A stretch of DNA of 64,000 nucleotides from Anoplopoma fimbria (Eukaryota; Chordata; Actinopteri; Perciformes; Anoplopomatidae): assembly GCF_027596085.1 (NCBI RefSeq), contig NC_072465.1:17996207-18060206 (forward strand), given 5' to 3'. The number at the start of each line of letters is the position of its first letter. The stretch's first letter is position 1. Both the position numbers and the translations under genes were made by a program. Positions 62,151-64,000 of the stretch are shown here, in pieces. The notes beneath the pieces were generated by a model that ran no database searches, had not been told where the DNA came from, and worked only from the letters and a program-made list of their open reading frames with translations.

Positions 62151-64000
62151 ACTAAAATGATTAAAAAATCTCCAAAAGTAAAGTTTAAGTGCGTCAACGT
62201 TTTCATCATCCATGACTTTCAAAATCAAAACATGATCACTCAGAAATTCATAAATGCTTACACTACATGTTATCTCCATCTCAAGTATCTAATAATCTAC
62301 GTCAAGTACAGTCATTAAACAGTCAAGACACAGTTTAATGATCAGAGGTGCTCATACTTCACTTGAGTATTTCTATTCAACCTAGTCGGCAATTTCTTTT
62401 GCCATTTCATGTTTCAAACCACAGGACACTTTAAATGTAAACGTTTCAGAACCCCCAACATTTTTTTCTTAAATACATTTCATATCCGCCACATATCACT
62501 TTTGCAGAAATGCACATTAAGGTTAACAAGGCAACATTACCACTTGGTAAAAAAGATAATGATTTGTGTTGAAATAGTAAGAAACGTAACTAGCAGAAAT
62601 AAAGAACAACCACTCTTGGCAGACTTTCTTACGTAAGGTTGCGTAACAAGCGTAAGGTTAGTGTTTACTTTTAGACACAAACAGCGGTCTCCTGGGTGAA
62701 AGTCCTGTGTTAGTTTAACCTATTCACCGACCCTCCCAGCTGCCCTTAGTGGACATTTTCCCTTGGTATACTCTTAATTATACCACGTTACTTTCAACAA
62801 CGGTCACTCGATATACTACGTTATTTGTTCTGCTCATTGCTCGTTGTACTACGTCACTTTCTCTGACCAAATCCACTAACAGCGACATTCAACGTAGACG
62901 TTGCTGGCAGAAACGTACAATGCCAACATTTTTACCAGCTTATTAGGCTGTTCTATTATCCTGCAAATACTTTAGGATAGTGCAGAATGTTTTACTCCCC
63001 TGCATTTATTTGACACCTGTATCCATTTGCATAGATTAAAGGTAACCCGGGGAGCTTTCAACCACTTAAAGGTAGCGCCAGGTAGCAATGTTTTTAAGTG
63101 TGGGTCCCCGGTTTGTATTGTGTTTGTGCACAAGGACAAGGGCAACACAATACACATTCCAGCCACCGGTTTCAGGCTTTTCAACAGTAGGGGGTTATAA
63201 CGTGCAAGGAAGAGCAGACAAGGGCAAGACAAGCAGTACAAGGGCCCTGCTAGCATGTAAACAACACAGGATTTAAAATATCAATAGATCTCTCAAGAGA
63301 ACAAACAATGTACTTCGGTGAGACAAACTGAATGTTAACAAAACATATTGTTTACAAAAAAAACTCAACAGGACTCTTTTAATCTACCTAAAAGTAAATA
63401 AAGCAGGTAATGATAGCTCCACCTCAACCAACAGGAAAATGCTGTTGAATGAATACAATTATTTTAAGTTAATTTTCCATATTTATGCTGCAGTAAAATA
63501 TGAAAAGGACTAGTAGAGTACTTCACATCTTAAAATAACTTAATACCTCATCCACCACTGGTTTCCATTATTATAGAGGATCCTTTAGTGGACTTTTATC
63601 AAGCAAACATCCAGTGTAAAAAAACTTGTTCTTCACAGTGCTTTAGTTTCTCCATGTCATCAAACACCTCCTTCATTTGTCGATTCAATCTTTACTCCAG
63701 TGTCCTAAAACATAAAATATTATGTGTAAGTTTAAAAGACATCAGTGTGAAGAATGCTGCACCGAGCACTGACCCTCTTCTCACCTGAGCTGGAAGACCA
63801 GAGGCGCCATTAGTGAAATCAACTTTTCACGCTGTGAGCTTTTAAGCAGACATGAACATTTCCTCACAATCACAGGGGATTAATTGAGGCTTTTCACACT
63901 TTTTGTAATAATTACATCCTGGAAACTTGAACAAAGAGACACATTTACATCACAGTGAAGTATTAATTAAAAAAAAGTTTTCCATAAAGCTCAGAGTTGG

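Larger units (their letters stand above)
57961..64000. other. upstream flank of prdm2, no gene recognised
   Basis: It contains a T-tract (58107-58128), the inverted partner block, MITE family D, the fold-back repeat at 60470 and the family C fold-back at 62006. The longest open frame (59876-60289, plus) has no recognisable family sequence. Confidence 0.6.

Noticed and set aside
63785..63815. Minus-strand ATGGCGCCTCTGGTC... followed by CTCAG|GTGAGA, resembling a first coding exon
   Set aside because: Only about nine codons, no matching downstream exon or family similarity was found; ATG plus a donor-like site is expected by chance.

Overview
This is vertebrate nuclear DNA, almost certainly from a spiny-rayed (percomorph) teleost. 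It is AT-rich, with long introns, GT-AG splice sites, CA/CT/GAAA microsatellites and many dispersed repeats of kinds familiar from fish genomes: Tc1-type MITEs, an L2-type LINE tail with an ATGG tail, and several fold-back elements. No bacterial operons, CRISPR arrays or viral genes were seen.

Two protein-coding genes can be supported, both on the minus strand and head-to-tail. The first is a complete prdm2 (RIZ) gene, coding span 44280-55639. Seven coding exons join with perfect phase into a predicted protein of 1737 residues: an N-terminal PR/SET domain, an acidic region, three C2H2 zinc fingers, a long Ser/Pro-rich middle, three more C2H2 fingers, and two C-terminal C2HC fingers. A non-coding first exon ending at a consensus donor (57687) and a modest CpG-rich region near 57.5-57.9 kb mark the probable RIZ1 promoter. 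A second, denser CpG-rich block (51.6-52.2 kb) lies inside the intron just after the PR-domain exons. It precedes an exon with an internal Met at the position where human RIZ2 starts, so the two-promoter RIZ1/RIZ2 architecture appears to be present in this fish.

The second gene begins about 6.7 kb downstream of the prdm2 stop. Two phase-compatible exons (37545-37640 and 19786-19943), separated by a 17.6 kb intron, encode the N-terminal 78 residues of a helical protein. I assign it to kazrin (kazn, long form) because KAZN follows PRDM2 in the same orientation in human. Its 5' region is CpG/CAG-rich, with a possible GC-AG upstream intron. The rest of the gene should lie beyond the left edge, so 1-19785 is read as intron.

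The remaining sequence is intron or intergenic DNA. It holds microsatellites, at least eight families of dispersed repeat, and several palindromes and inverted duplications, listed individually. The 58.0-64.0 kb region upstream of prdm2 shows only repeats and no convincing gene. Exon boundaries come from reading splice signals and phase by eye. Gene names come from recalled family sequence, and no database search was run.
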